Below, piece after piece: positions 50,159-58,718 of a stretch of DNA of 64,000 nt. Each line of letters starts with the position of its first letter. Position 1 is the first letter of the stretch. The stretch covers positions 36,418-100,417 of the forward strand of contig DASCMS010000075.1 of NCBI GenBank assembly GCA_036011085.1, read 5' to 3'. This DNA is from UBA8231 sp036011085. Its GTDB lineage: Bacteria; Latescibacterota; UBA2968; UBA8231. The notes beneath the pieces are model-generated. The model had not been told where the DNA came from, made no database searches, and saw only the letters and a list, made by a program, of their open reading frames with translations. Made by a program: the position numbers and the translations under genes.

Positions 50159-51178
50159 ATGACGAGTCCGGACGAAGCAGCCTCCTTCGACGGCGAAAGA
50201 ATCGGCCCTGTCAGGCCCCGTCGACTGCGTCGCACTGGCGCGCTGCGGGGAATGGTGCGCGAACACCATGTGCGTCGAGAGGATCTCATCCTGCCATTGT
50301 TTGCCTGCCCGGGAACCAACGTCCGGCATGAAATCGACGCCATGCCGGGTGTCGCCCAGATGTCGATCGACCTTCTCGTCGAAGAATGCCGGTCAGCGGC
50401 CGGTCTCGGAGTTGCCGCTGTCATCCTCTTCGGTATCCCCCCGCACAAGGATGCCGAAGGCAGCCCCGGGTACGATCCACAAGGGATTGTGCCCCGGGCG
50501 ATTGGCGCCATCAAGGAGGCCGGCCTCGACGACCTGCTCGTCATCGCCGATGTCTGTCTGTGTGAATACACCGACCACGGTCACTGCGGGGTCATCCACG
50601 AAAGCGCGGCTGGCGCTGAGGTCGACAACGATCGCACGGTGGAACTGCTCGTGCGCGAGTCCCTCGTCTATGCCGCGTCCGGGGCCGACATCATCGCCCC
50701 CTCCGACATGATGGACGGCCGTGTGGGACGTATCCGCACCGGTCTCGATGAGGCGGGGCACAACGATATCCCTATCATGGCCTACGCCGCCAAGTATGCT
50801 TCGGCGTTCTACGGCCCGTTCCGTGAAGCAGCCGGTTCGGCACCACAGTTCGGCGATCGCCGTGGGTACCAGATGGACCCGCCCAACGTGCGTGAGGCGA
50901 TGCTGGAGATCAGCCTGGACCTCGATGAGGGTGCCGATATCATCATGGTCAAACCGGCTCTAGCCTATCTGGATGTGCTGCGCGCCGCCCGCCAACGCTT
51001 TGACGTACCCCTGGCGGCGTACAACGTGAGCGGCGAGTACGCCATGATCAAGGCAGCCGCCCAGCAGGGCTGGATCGACGAGGTGCGCGTTCGCGACGAA
51101 GTCCTGGTATCCATCAAGCGGGCCGGTGCCGACATGATCCTGACCTACTTTGCCAAAGACGTGGCCAGGACTCTGTGA
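50159..51178 (+). CDS. hemB: Delta-aminolevulinic acid dehydratase (porphobilinogen synthase)
   Basis: A 339-residue protein. The zinc cysteines are in CLCEYTDHGHCG, and the two catalytic lysines are in YAAKYASAFYGPF and IIMVKPALAYLD. It joins two aminolevulinate molecules in tetrapyrrole synthesis. The ATG at 50159 is used; the longer frame overlaps the upstream gene. The stop overlaps the prs start (GTGA). Confidence 0.97.
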   Translation: MTSPDEAASFDGERIGPVRPRRLRRTGALRGMVREHHVRREDLILPLFACPGTNVRHEIDAMPGVAQMSIDLLVEECRSAAGLGVAAVILFGIPPHKDAEGSPGYDPQGIVPRAIGAIKEAGLDDLLVIADVCLCEYTDHGHCGVIHESAAGAEVDNDRTVELLVRESLVYAASGADIIAPSDMMDGRVGRIRTGLDEAGHNDIPIMAYAAKYASAFYGPFREAAGSAPQFGDRRGYQMDPPNVREAMLEISLDLDEGADIIMVKPALAYLDVLRAARQRFDVPLAAYNVSGEYAMIKAAAQQGWIDEVRVRDEVLVSIKRAGADMILTYFAKDVARTL

Positions 51179-52119
51179 AGAACTATCTCAAGATCATGTC
51201 GGGCTCGAGCAATCCCCAACTCGCCCAGGAAGTCTGCGACTGCCTCGACTGTCCTGCCGGTCGTTTGCAGATCGAGCGCTCGGCAAATGACAATATCAAG
51301 GTCCGTATCGAGGAGAACGTGCGCGAGGACGACGTCTTCGTGGTCCAGACATCCTGCTCTCCGGTGAACGACAATTTCATCGAGTTGCTGCTCATCATCG
51401 ATGCGCTGAAATACTCCTCAGCCCGTCGCATCACGGCCGTGTTGCCTTACTACCCGTATGTTCGCTCCGACAAAAAGGACGAGCCTCGCATCTCGATCAG
51501 CGCCCGTCTCGTCGCCGATCTTCTGGAGACAGCCGGTGCCAATCGCATCCTGACGATGACCCTGCATGCGCCGCAGATCGCTGCCTTCTCGCGAATCCCG
51601 GTGGATGAACTGTGGGCGACGAACCTGATCTGCCATCACCTGAAGCAGACCAAAGACCTGAGCCGTGCCGTCGTCGTGTCGCCGGACGTGGGTTCAGCTA
51701 CGGAGGCCAGCTTCTACGCCCGTCGGCTCGATCTGCCCCTGGCCATCATGGACAAACGCCGGCGTGCCGACGACGAGAAAGCAGAGATCCAGACCGTCAT
51801 CGGCGACATCGATGGCCGCGATGCCCTTATCTTCGACGACGAGGTATTGACCGGAGGTTCCATGATGGCCGCCATCCGGGTGCTGAAGGACCGTGGTGCC
51901 AAGCGCATCATGGCCGGTTGCACTCACGGCGTCTTCTCCGGCAACGCGATCCAGCGGATCGAGGAATCGCCCGTGGAGGTCTTTGCCCGAACGAACACGA
52001 TCCCCCTGCCACCCGGGCAGTCGTCTGCCAAGATCGAGACGATCTCGGTTGCGCGTCTCTTCGGCGACGCCATCAAGGCCATACACCACGGGGAGTCTGT
52101 CAGCCGACTGTTGGACTAG
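51175..52119 (+). CDS. prs: Ribose-phosphate pyrophosphokinase (copy with intact active site)
   Basis: A 314-residue PRPP synthetase. LPYYPYVRSDKKDEPRISISARL is the ATP/substrate loop, TMTLHAPQIAAFSRIPVDEL contains the catalytic His, IMDKRRR carries the catalytic Lys-Arg pair, and DDEVLTGGSMMAA is the PRPP-binding loop. It makes PRPP from ribose-5-phosphate and ATP. The GTG overlaps the hemB stop. A paralogue lacking key residues lies at 53.9 kb, and apt, which uses PRPP, lies between them. Confidence 0.95.
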   Translation: MKNYLKIMSGSSNPQLAQEVCDCLDCPAGRLQIERSANDNIKVRIEENVREDDVFVVQTSCSPVNDNFIELLLIIDALKYSSARRITAVLPYYPYVRSDKKDEPRISISARLVADLLETAGANRILTMTLHAPQIAAFSRIPVDELWATNLICHHLKQTKDLSRAVVVSPDVGSATEASFYARRLDLPLAIMDKRRRADDEKAEIQTVIGDIDGRDALIFDDEVLTGGSMMAAIRVLKDRGAKRIMAGCTHGVFSGNAIQRIEESPVEVFARTNTIPLPPGQSSAKIETISVARLFGDAIKAIHHGESVSRLLD

Positions 52120-52158
52120 TATTAACAATGATTGCGAGAGGGAGTGGGAGAGAAGGAT

Positions 52159-52320
52159 ATGGCAGGTAAACTTGATCTGGCCAGAGAGTTGTGGGCCTTC
52201 ATGCGGGTCCGGAAGAAGTGGTGGCTCGGCCCGATCTTCGTCACCTTCTTCCTCCTCGGCTCGCTCATCGTCATGAGCCAGGGCTCGGCGGTGGCTCCCT
52301 TCATCTACGCCCTGTTCTAG
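52159..52320 (+). CDS. DUF5989-type small membrane protein
   Basis: A 53-residue protein, too short for most gene finders. ELWAFMRVRKKWWLGPIFVTFFLLG and the ending SQGSAVAPFIYALF match the DUF5989 pattern of one membrane helix after a basic amphipathic start. Its usual neighbours (SxtJ-like membrane protein, carbamoyltransferase) are absent. ATG 52159 is chosen over the upstream ATG at 52132 because it fits the family length and has AGAAGGA just before it. Function unknown. Confidence 0.8.
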   Translation: MAGKLDLARELWAFMRVRKKWWLGPIFVTFFLLGSLIVMSQGSAVAPFIYALF

Positions 52321-52328
52321 GCTCTATC

Positions 52329-52637
52329 TTGGAGGTGGATGACAGCCAAGAGCGGCAGCAATGGGCACAGGTTCATGTGCGTGTGGACGGCCGTGTTCAA
52401 GGGGTCGGCTTCCGCTGGTTCACGCGAGAACGGGCCCTCACACTCGGCTTGACGGGATACGTCAGGAACCTGCCAGATGGTGCGGTAGAGACCGTCGCCG
52501 AAGGCCCCACAGCAGCGCTTGACGAATTCGTCAGCCACGTGCATCACGGACCGCCCATGAGCCGCGTGCTCTCGTGTCAGGCAAGCACACCAGTACCACC
52601 GACGGGTGAATATGACGACTTCGACATTCGTCACTAG
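52329..52637 (+). CDS. Acylphosphatase
   Basis: About 102 residues with the acylphosphatase signatures VDGRVQGVGFRWFTRERA (catalytic Arg) and GYVRNLPDGAVETVAEG (catalytic Asn). It hydrolyses acyl phosphates. No good start is visible: TTG 52329 or GTG 52335 are in frame and sit on a GGAGG sequence that would normally lie upstream. It stands between the DUF5989 gene and apt. Confidence 0.87.
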   Translation: MEVDDSQERQQWAQVHVRVDGRVQGVGFRWFTRERALTLGLTGYVRNLPDGAVETVAEGPTAALDEFVSHVHHGPPMSRVLSCQASTPVPPTGEYDDFDIRH

Positions 52638-52655
52638 AGGGGATCGAAACCAGCC

Positions 52656-53180
52656 GTGACCGACAGCGACCACCTGCGCGCACTCGTACGTGACGTGGCC
52701 GATTTCCCGAAGGCGGGAATCGTGTTCCGCGACATCACTCCATTGCTGAAGGATCCCACCGGTCTGCAAGGCACGATCGACGCCCTGACCACACCGTGGG
52801 TGGCGGAAGATGTAGACTTCGTCGCCGGTATCGAGGCACGGGGCTTCGTCCTGGGACCCGCCGTTGCCCTGCGATTGGGAGCCGGCTTTCTGCCGGTGCG
52901 CAAGGCGGGCAAGTTGCCGTGTGCGGTTGCCAGACAGGAGTACGAGTTGGAATACGGCAGTGCCACCATCGAACTGCACCGCGACGCCCTGTCCCAGGGC
53001 GACCGTGTCGTCATCGTCGATGATGTCCTTGCCACCGGCGGTACGGCTGGCGCCGCCGTCGCCCTCGTGGAATCTCTCGGCGCTACCGTTGTCGGCCTGT
53101 CTTTCCTCGTCGAGTTGACGGCCCTCGAGGGCAGAACCAGAGTTGACGGCCGCCACATCGAGAGCGTCATCACCTACTAA
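52656..53180 (+). CDS. apt: Adenine phosphoribosyltransferase
   Basis: A 174-residue type I phosphoribosyltransferase. DFPKAGIVFRDITPLLKDP and GIEARGFVLGPAVALRLGAGFLPVRKAGKLP are family hallmarks, and VVIVDDVLATGGTAGAA is the PRPP-binding loop. It salvages adenine to AMP using PRPP, which the prs gene nearby provides. The start is GTG 52656. Confidence 0.96.
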   Translation: MTDSDHLRALVRDVADFPKAGIVFRDITPLLKDPTGLQGTIDALTTPWVAEDVDFVAGIEARGFVLGPAVALRLGAGFLPVRKAGKLPCAVARQEYELEYGSATIELHRDALSQGDRVVIVDDVLATGGTAGAAVALVESLGATVVGLSFLVELTALEGRTRVDGRHIESVITY

Positions 53181-53227
53181 AGATCACAGGCAGCGACCTG
53201 GGAGACATCCAAAGGAGGCAGAGCTCC

Positions 53228-53899
53228 ATGCAGGAGCGGAATCAGCGAGCGACGAAGGCAGAATTGGAGGAGGATGAGTTCCTCGAGTGGATCCTTCGCG
53301 CCATCGAGTATCTCAAGGAACGATCGCAGCTGTTCATCGGCGGCGCCGTGGCCATCGTCGCCGTCATCGCCATCGCCTCTTTCATGCAGACCCAGAGAGC
53401 CGAAGCACGCGAGCGGGCCGCCACCTTGCTGTTCGAGGCGACCATAGCCGACCGCTCAGGGCAGGTGGATCAGGTAATCCGCATCGGTCAGCAACTCGTC
53501 GATGACTTGGCGGGCACACCGGCGGCCGCCCAGGGCATGATTCTGCTCGGGAACCGATACTTCGCCCTGGGACGGTACGCAGACGCCCAGCGTCTGTACA
53601 ACCAATACCTCGATGCTCATGGCGATCTCGACGCCCTCGTCTACGCCGCGCAAACCGGATTGGCAGCCTGCCGTGAAGCCCAGGGAGATCTGGAGGGCGC
53701 GGCGCGGGACTACATCCGCTATGCCGACGAACACCCCGACAGTCCACCCTCCGCCCTGGCGCTCATGCAGGCAGCACGCTGCTACGCGCAGTTGGGCGAT
53801 GTGGGGCAGCGACGGGAGGCTCTGGAACGGATCACACGACAGCATGCCCTGACGCCCGTTGCCCAACGGGCCCGGGAGCAACTCGGCGTGATGCTGTAG
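53228..53899 (+). CDS. Membrane-anchored TPR protein (YfgM/BamD-like context)
   Basis: A 223-residue protein with an acidic N-terminus, one membrane segment (LFIGGAVAIVAVIAIASFM) and a periplasmic tail of about four TPR-like repeats. This resembles the YfgM type of ancillary membrane TPR protein. A strong AAAGGAGG precedes the ATG. Function not certain; it may help periplasmic folding. It is close to a degenerate prs copy and apt but has no obvious role with them. Confidence 0.75.
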   Translation: MQERNQRATKAELEEDEFLEWILRAIEYLKERSQLFIGGAVAIVAVIAIASFMQTQRAEARERAATLLFEATIADRSGQVDQVIRIGQQLVDDLAGTPAAAQGMILLGNRYFALGRYADAQRLYNQYLDAHGDLDALVYAAQTGLAACREAQGDLEGAARDYIRYADEHPDSPPSALALMQAARCYAQLGDVGQRREALERITRQHALTPVAQRAREQLGVML

Positions 53900-53911
53900 A
53901 GGCCCTGCGGC

Positions 53912-54859
53912 GTGGGTGAGATGAGGCTCAAGGTATTTGCCGGCAACAGCAATCCGGCGCTGGCTGCTGGGATCTGTCAGTCCTTGGGCGTCGAGGCAGG
54001 AGCGATCGAATTCCTCTCGTTCAGCAACGAGAACGTGAAGGTCAAGATCTGCGAGAATGTACGTGGGTGCGATGTATTCCTAATCCAGACCTCGTGCACG
54101 CCTGTCAATGACCACCTGATGGAATTGCTGATCGCCCTGGACGCCCTCAAGTATGCCTCCGCGGGACGAATCACGGCAGTGCTGCCCTACTACCCCTACG
54201 CTCTGGCAGACAGCAAGGACGAACCACGTATCTCGGTGGCAGCGAGGCTGGTGGCTGACCTGCTCGTGGAAGCCGGCGCGCACCGCATCCTGACGATGAC
54301 ACTGCACAGTCCTCAGGTTGTCGGTTTCTGCCGCATTCCAGTGGACCAGCTCAGCGGCGTGCCGGCAATCTGTCAGCATTTCTCAGATCGCCTGGACCTG
54401 TCGCACTGTGTCGCGGCGGCCCCCGATATCAGCCGGGCGAAAGTGACCGAGGCCTACGCCCGACAGTTGGGGCTGCCCCTCGTCGTCGTCGACAACCGGC
54501 TGTCGCCGGAGGGAGAACTGCGAGTGCACGGTGTGATCGGATCGGTGGAAGACCGGGATGTTCTGATCCTCGATGACGAGATCATCACCGGAGAATCGAC
54601 CCTCGATGCTGCCGCCGCCGTTCTGGCCCGGGGGGCCCGCTCAGTCCACGCCGGCTGCGTTCACGGCACCCTGGCTCCGGGTGCCGGTGCCCGTATCACC
54701 GATTCAGAACTCGAGTCTCTCGTCGTCACCGACACAATCCCCCAGAGTGCCCACGCTGGCGGCGACGAGCGTTTCAGCGTCGTCTCCGTGGCCGAGCTGT
54801 TTGCCGACGCCATCCAGGCGATTCACCAAGAGACCTCGATCAGCGCCCTCTTCAGATGA
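53912..54859 (+). CDS. Ribose-phosphate pyrophosphokinase paralogue lacking catalytic residues
   Basis: A 315-residue protein with the full Prs fold (LPYYPYALADSKDEPRISVAARL, TMTLHSPQVVGFCRIPVDQL, LDDEIITGEST). Compared with the intact copy at 51.2 kb it has lost the catalytic Lys (VVVDNRLS instead of IMDKRRR), the Arg of the YxRxD loop (YALAD) and the glycine of the PRPP loop (TGES). It is therefore probably a regulatory subunit, analogous to mammalian PRPP-synthetase-associated proteins. The start is GTG 53912; ATG 53921 is also possible. Its stop overlaps the PilZ gene (ATGA). Confidence 0.83.
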   Translation: MGEMRLKVFAGNSNPALAAGICQSLGVEAGAIEFLSFSNENVKVKICENVRGCDVFLIQTSCTPVNDHLMELLIALDALKYASAGRITAVLPYYPYALADSKDEPRISVAARLVADLLVEAGAHRILTMTLHSPQVVGFCRIPVDQLSGVPAICQHFSDRLDLSHCVAAAPDISRAKVTEAYARQLGLPLVVVDNRLSPEGELRVHGVIGSVEDRDVLILDDEIITGESTLDAAAAVLARGARSVHAGCVHGTLAPGAGARITDSELESLVVTDTIPQSAHAGGDERFSVVSVAELFADAIQAIHQETSISALFR

Positions 54860-55950
54860 GTGAGGCCATCATGGCCCTGCTACCTGCTCCTTCCTTTCTT
54901 GTTCCCACGCTGGCCGCGTACCTGCCGTTCGCCGGGCCCGACATGCGCTACGTCTATGGTCTGTTTGCCACGATTGTCGGCATCGGACTGGTCATGGTGG
55001 TGTTCAGGGTTCTTGCCCGCCTCCGGGAAAAACGGCAAGTACAGAGATCGTCGTGGGTGACCTACGAGAAGGTTGCCAAAGTGAAAGGCCTCTCAGCCTT
55101 CGAGACGCAGTTGATCGGGACGATCGGGCGCCGGGCAAGAGTGCAGCGTCCGTCCCAGATGCTCGGTTCGATTCGCCTCTACGAGAGCCTCATCGACCAG
55201 GCTCTGGATCGAAACTGGATCGACGATGACGAAATGGTCCATCTCGAGAAGGCACGCGCCAAACTCGTCCGCACGTCGCGCCCCTGGGACGGGCAGAACC
55301 GAAGGCAGTTCGAGCGCGCTCCCTGTGCCTTTGAGCTCAACGTCACATGCATCACCAAAGAGGCCATCGATGAAGAGCTGAAGGCCAGCTATGACGAGAC
55401 GGATGAAAAGTTCATGCAGGCCCTCGACGGACTGGTTGCCGAGAACCGTGTCGAGAGCACGAGAGTACAGGATCTGAGCGCCGGCGGCCTGGCCCTGCTG
55501 GCGGGAGACAAGGACCAGTTCCACGATGGTGACTATCTGGCATTCTCACCGGGTGAAGGCGGGTCGCCGATTGACCTGTCGGCCATCCGTGGGGGAGTTC
55601 TCGACGTCGAACGGATGGAGGAACAGCACCAGGTGATTCTCCACGTCCGTTTCCTGCCCTACGACGGCGATCTGCGCAAACAGTTGATCCGAACCGTCTA
55701 CGAGGAGTCGGAGCGTGCTGAGGCAGGCAAACGAGAAAAGGTGGGGGGGGGCAAGAAGGCCGTTGGCGGAAAGAAAGCCGTTGGTGCAAAGAAAGCCGCT
55801 GGTGCAAAGAAAGCCGCTGGTGCAAAGAAAGCCGCTGGTGCAAAGAAAGCCGCTGGTGCAAAGAAGGCCCGTGCCGGAAAGAAAGCCGACGACAAGGCAC
55901 CAGCACGCGCGAGGAAACGCTCCAAGAACGCCGGAAACTCGGCCGAATAG
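54856..55950 (+). CDS. Membrane-anchored PilZ-domain protein with a Lys/Ala-rich C-terminal tail
   Basis: A 364-residue protein. One membrane segment lies at ~30-52. A PilZ c-di-GMP-binding domain follows: RxxxR in RRQFER (residues 149-154) and DxSxxG in DLSAGG (206-211). The last ~65 residues are a histone-H1-like tail of GAKKAA repeats encoded by an 18-bp tandem repeat. The tail could bind DNA, RNA or acidic partners. A diguanylate cyclase is encoded at 6.6 kb. A nine-G run at 55743-55751 just before the repeats could cause slippage. Confidence 0.82.
   Translation: MSEAIMALLPAPSFLVPTLAAYLPFAGPDMRYVYGLFATIVGIGLVMVVFRVLARLREKRQVQRSSWVTYEKVAKVKGLSAFETQLIGTIGRRARVQRPSQMLGSIRLYESLIDQALDRNWIDDDEMVHLEKARAKLVRTSRPWDGQNRRQFERAPCAFELNVTCITKEAIDEELKASYDETDEKFMQALDGLVAENRVESTRVQDLSAGGLALLAGDKDQFHDGDYLAFSPGEGGSPIDLSAIRGGVLDVERMEEQHQVILHVRFLPYDGDLRKQLIRTVYEESERAEAGKREKVGGGKKAVGGKKAVGAKKAAGAKKAAGAKKAAGAKKAAGAKKARAGKKADDKAPARARKRSKNAGNSAE
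55783..55872 (+). repeat. 18-bp tandem repeat encoding GAKKAA
   Basis: GGTGCAAAGAAAGCCGCT occurs four times in perfect tandem (55783-55854) and once in a diverged form (55855-55872), all in frame inside the PilZ gene. Copy number probably varies between strains. Confidence 0.9.
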
Positions 55951-55952
55951 TC

Positions 55953-56675
55953 ATGCGCGTCGCGATCCTTTCTGATGTACACGGCAATCTCGAAGCTCTC
56001 GAGTCCGTGCTCATCGCCATCGATCGTCACGACGTGGATCGCATCATCGTACTGGGCGACGTCGTCGGCTATGGCCCTGATCCGGTGGCCTGTATCTACC
56101 GCATTCGAGAGGTCGAAGGCATCTGCGTTCTGGGCAACCATGACCAGGCTCTGCTCGACCCGGAGCGGATCCACGAACTCAACTCCATGGCACGAGAGAC
56201 GCTTCTGGGGTCACGCACCATGGTGGGGGAACAGGAACTGGCGTACCTGAACAGCTTCGAGTTCCGCTACACGGAGGCGAATGCAGTGTTCACGCACGCA
56301 AACCCTCTCGAGCCGGAGGATTGGCAGTCTCTCTATCTCTTCGAGCACGTCGACTGGTGCCTCTCCGGATTGGCGGCACGAATCGCCTTCGTCGGCCACA
56401 CGCACTATCCGGGCATCTACTGCCGTATGGACACCGCCTCCGTGCCCCTGACCTCGTCTGAGGTCGCCATCGGCAGACACCACTATCTGGTCAATGCCGG
56501 CAGTGTGGGTCAACCACGTGACGGAGACCCTCGTTCCAGTTTCGCCCTCTGGGATATCGACAACGACCATGTGGCCCTGCAGCGCGTCGAGTATGCAGTC
56601 TCTCGAACACAGGAGAAGATCCTCGCCCTGGGCTGGCCATCGTATGTGGCCGAGCGCCTGGCCCGAGGCGAATAG
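55953..56675 (+). CDS. YfcE-like/diadenosine-tetraphosphatase-like metallophosphoesterase
   Basis: A 240-residue calcineurin-like phosphoesterase: SDVHGNLEAL, LGDVVGYGPDP, LGNHDQALL and FVGHTHYPG supply the two-metal site. It belongs to the YfcE/MPPE group of cytoplasmic phosphatases, and the substrate is not known. It starts 3 bases after the PilZ gene stop, and rsgA follows after 6 bases, so all are likely co-transcribed. Confidence 0.88.
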   Translation: MRVAILSDVHGNLEALESVLIAIDRHDVDRIIVLGDVVGYGPDPVACIYRIREVEGICVLGNHDQALLDPERIHELNSMARETLLGSRTMVGEQELAYLNSFEFRYTEANAVFTHANPLEPEDWQSLYLFEHVDWCLSGLAARIAFVGHTHYPGIYCRMDTASVPLTSSEVAIGRHHYLVNAGSVGQPRDGDPRSSFALWDIDNDHVALQRVEYAVSRTQEKILALGWPSYVAERLARGE

Positions 56676-56681
56676 GATGCG

Positions 56682-57629
56682 GTGAACGGTCTCGTCCTGC
56701 GCGTGTCCGGCTGGGAGGTCCTCGTCGGCGACAGGGATCACCGGGGTGGGGTCGTGCCCCGGGATGGTGGTCATCTCTGTCAGCTGCGCGGCAAGGTGAA
56801 GGCCGGCCCCCGTCGTGCTGCCGCCCAGATCGTTGCCGGAGATCATGTTGACTGGCAGCCTACCGAAGAGGGGCGCGGCGTCATCGAGGAGATCCACCCC
56901 CGCCGAAACACCATCTCCAGAGTCGCCAGTGGCGCGCGCCTGGCCCAGCAGGTGATGGTGGCAAACGTCGATCGGTTCTTCATCGTCGTTGCCGCCCGTC
57001 AGCCGGCCCTGCGTCCAAGCTTCGTCGACCGTGCCCTGGTGATCGCCGCCAGCGGGGGAGTTGAGGGGGTTGTGGTGTGCATCAACAAGATCGATCTGGA
57101 CGAGGACGAGGACCGACAGGAGACAGCCACTCTCTATCGGGACCTCGGATACGAAGTCATCGAGACCAGTGCCGCCAGTGGGGCCGGCATGTCGGGACTC
57201 GTCAGCCGGTTCCACGATGGGTTGTCCGTCCTCGTGGGACCATCCGGCACCGGCAAGTCTTCGATCCTGAACGCCGTTGAACCCGACCTGGCCCTGCGCA
57301 CGCAGGGCCTGATGCGCCATCACGATCGAGGCCGACACACGACCACGAGCAGCTCGCTGCACAGGCTTCGAGAGGGGGGCTACGTGGCCGATACGCCTGG
57401 CGTGAAGCAGCTGCAGCCCTGGGGCATACCCGCCGGTGAACTGGTGGAGTACTTTCCGGAAATGGCAGATCTGACGGGGAACTGCCAGTTCAGAGACTGC
57501 TCGCATCTGCACGAGCCGGGCTGCCGCATTCGCGAGGCCGTTGATGATGGCCGCATCGCGGCGTCGCGGTACGAATCCCTGGTCCGTATCCATGCGGGAA
57601 CCGACTTTGCCGACCCTGAGAGGGGGTGA
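56682..57629 (+). CDS. rsgA: Small-ribosomal-subunit GTPase RsgA
   Basis: A 315-residue circularly permuted GTPase: an OB-fold N-terminus, then G4 INKIDL, then G1 GPSGTGKSS and G3 DTPG. The C-terminal zinc cluster is in GNCQFRDCSHLHEPGC. RsgA checks maturation of 30S subunits. It starts at GTG 56682. It joins NFACT, ychF and epmA as translation-related genes in this window. Confidence 0.95.
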   Translation: MNGLVLRVSGWEVLVGDRDHRGGVVPRDGGHLCQLRGKVKAGPRRAAAQIVAGDHVDWQPTEEGRGVIEEIHPRRNTISRVASGARLAQQVMVANVDRFFIVVAARQPALRPSFVDRALVIAASGGVEGVVVCINKIDLDEDEDRQETATLYRDLGYEVIETSAASGAGMSGLVSRFHDGLSVLVGPSGTGKSSILNAVEPDLALRTQGLMRHHDRGRHTTTSSSLHRLREGGYVADTPGVKQLQPWGIPAGELVEYFPEMADLTGNCQFRDCSHLHEPGCRIREAVDDGRIAASRYESLVRIHAGTDFADPERG

Positions 57630-57637
57630 CTGGAAAA

Positions 57638-58639
57638 ATGAGCGAACCCGGGGCACGTCGAACTGACGACAAGCCGCACCGCAGCGATGTCTCCACCACG
57701 GAAGATGAACTGAAGATTGAGAAACTCCTCAAGGTGTACGGTCGTCGCCTCGGTCTGCGCCTCGTCGCCGGCGAGCAGGGCGTCGGACGGACCATCAACA
57801 GCAGCGACGTGCACCGTCCGGGCCTGACCCTTACCGGCTTCGTCGAGGTTTTTACTTACAGCTTCGTGCAGATTCTCGGCAATCAGGAGATGGAATACCT
57901 GCGCAGCCTGGACCCGGAACATCGGTGCGAAGCCCTGGAGATCATCTACCAGTTTGAAATGCCCTGTATCATCGTCACCGGGAGCGGGCGGTTGTTGCCC
58001 GAACTCCGCCGTATGGCCGACAAGTACCGCATCCCTCTGCTTCGGTCCGAGTTCGACACGACCAGATTCACGCACCTTCTCCACTTCTATCTCGACGACG
58101 TCTTTGCCCCATATGTTACCATCCACGGAACACTCGTAGACGTACACGGTGTCGGGCTGCTCGTCACCGGTCGCAGCGCCATCGGCAAGAGCGAGGTCGG
58201 ACTTGACCTCGTGGAGCGTGGTCACCGCCTGGTAGCCGACGACACGGTGATCCTCACGCGGCAATCCCACGGATTGCTCATGGGCCGGCCGCCACCCGCC
58301 CTGCAGGATCACATCGAGATTCGTGGTATCGGCATTGTCGACGTGAAGCGACTGTTCGGCATCGGCGGCACAAGGAAGCAGAAGCGCGTCGAAGTCGTCG
58401 TCACGCTCGTGGACTGGGACAGGGACTTTGCCTACGACCGCGTCGGCCTCGAAGATCGGGTGAAGACGATCCTCGGTGTCGAAATCCAGGAGATCACGGT
58501 ACCCATCTTCCCGGGGAAGAATATCACCGTTATCGCCGAGACGATCGCCTTCAATTACCTGCTCAGGATCGACGGCTACCATGCGGCGCAGGAATTCAAC
58601 CGAAGACTCCTCCGTCGCATGCGGCCACCTGCTGGCTAA
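57638..58639 (+). CDS. hprK: HPr kinase/phosphorylase
   Basis: A 333-residue protein. The kinase P-loop is GRSAIGKSE (canonical GxSGIGKSE with Ala for Gly), HRLVADDTV follows, and HIEIRGIGIVDVKRLFGIG is the family signature near the catalytic core. It phosphorylates Ser46 of HPr, and removes it, to control carbon use. HPr and PTS genes are not in the window. ATG 57638 is preferred to GTG 57626. The N-terminal domain is standard for HprK. Confidence 0.94.
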   Translation: MSEPGARRTDDKPHRSDVSTTEDELKIEKLLKVYGRRLGLRLVAGEQGVGRTINSSDVHRPGLTLTGFVEVFTYSFVQILGNQEMEYLRSLDPEHRCEALEIIYQFEMPCIIVTGSGRLLPELRRMADKYRIPLLRSEFDTTRFTHLLHFYLDDVFAPYVTIHGTLVDVHGVGLLVTGRSAIGKSEVGLDLVERGHRLVADDTVILTRQSHGLLMGRPPPALQDHIEIRGIGIVDVKRLFGIGGTRKQKRVEVVVTLVDWDRDFAYDRVGLEDRVKTILGVEIQEITVPIFPGKNITVIAETIAFNYLLRIDGYHAAQEFNRRLLRRMRPPAG

Positions 58640-58718
58640 AAGACCACTGACCGGGGTGATTCAAGAGAATCGGCGGTCTGTCGATAGTAAGGAAGAGGCA
58701 ATCCCTCCCCCCTTGAAT

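Noticed and set aside
55783..55872. CRISPR-like repeat array
   Set aside because: The 18-bp repeats are adjacent without spacers and are in-frame coding repeats (GAKKAA) of the PilZ gene.
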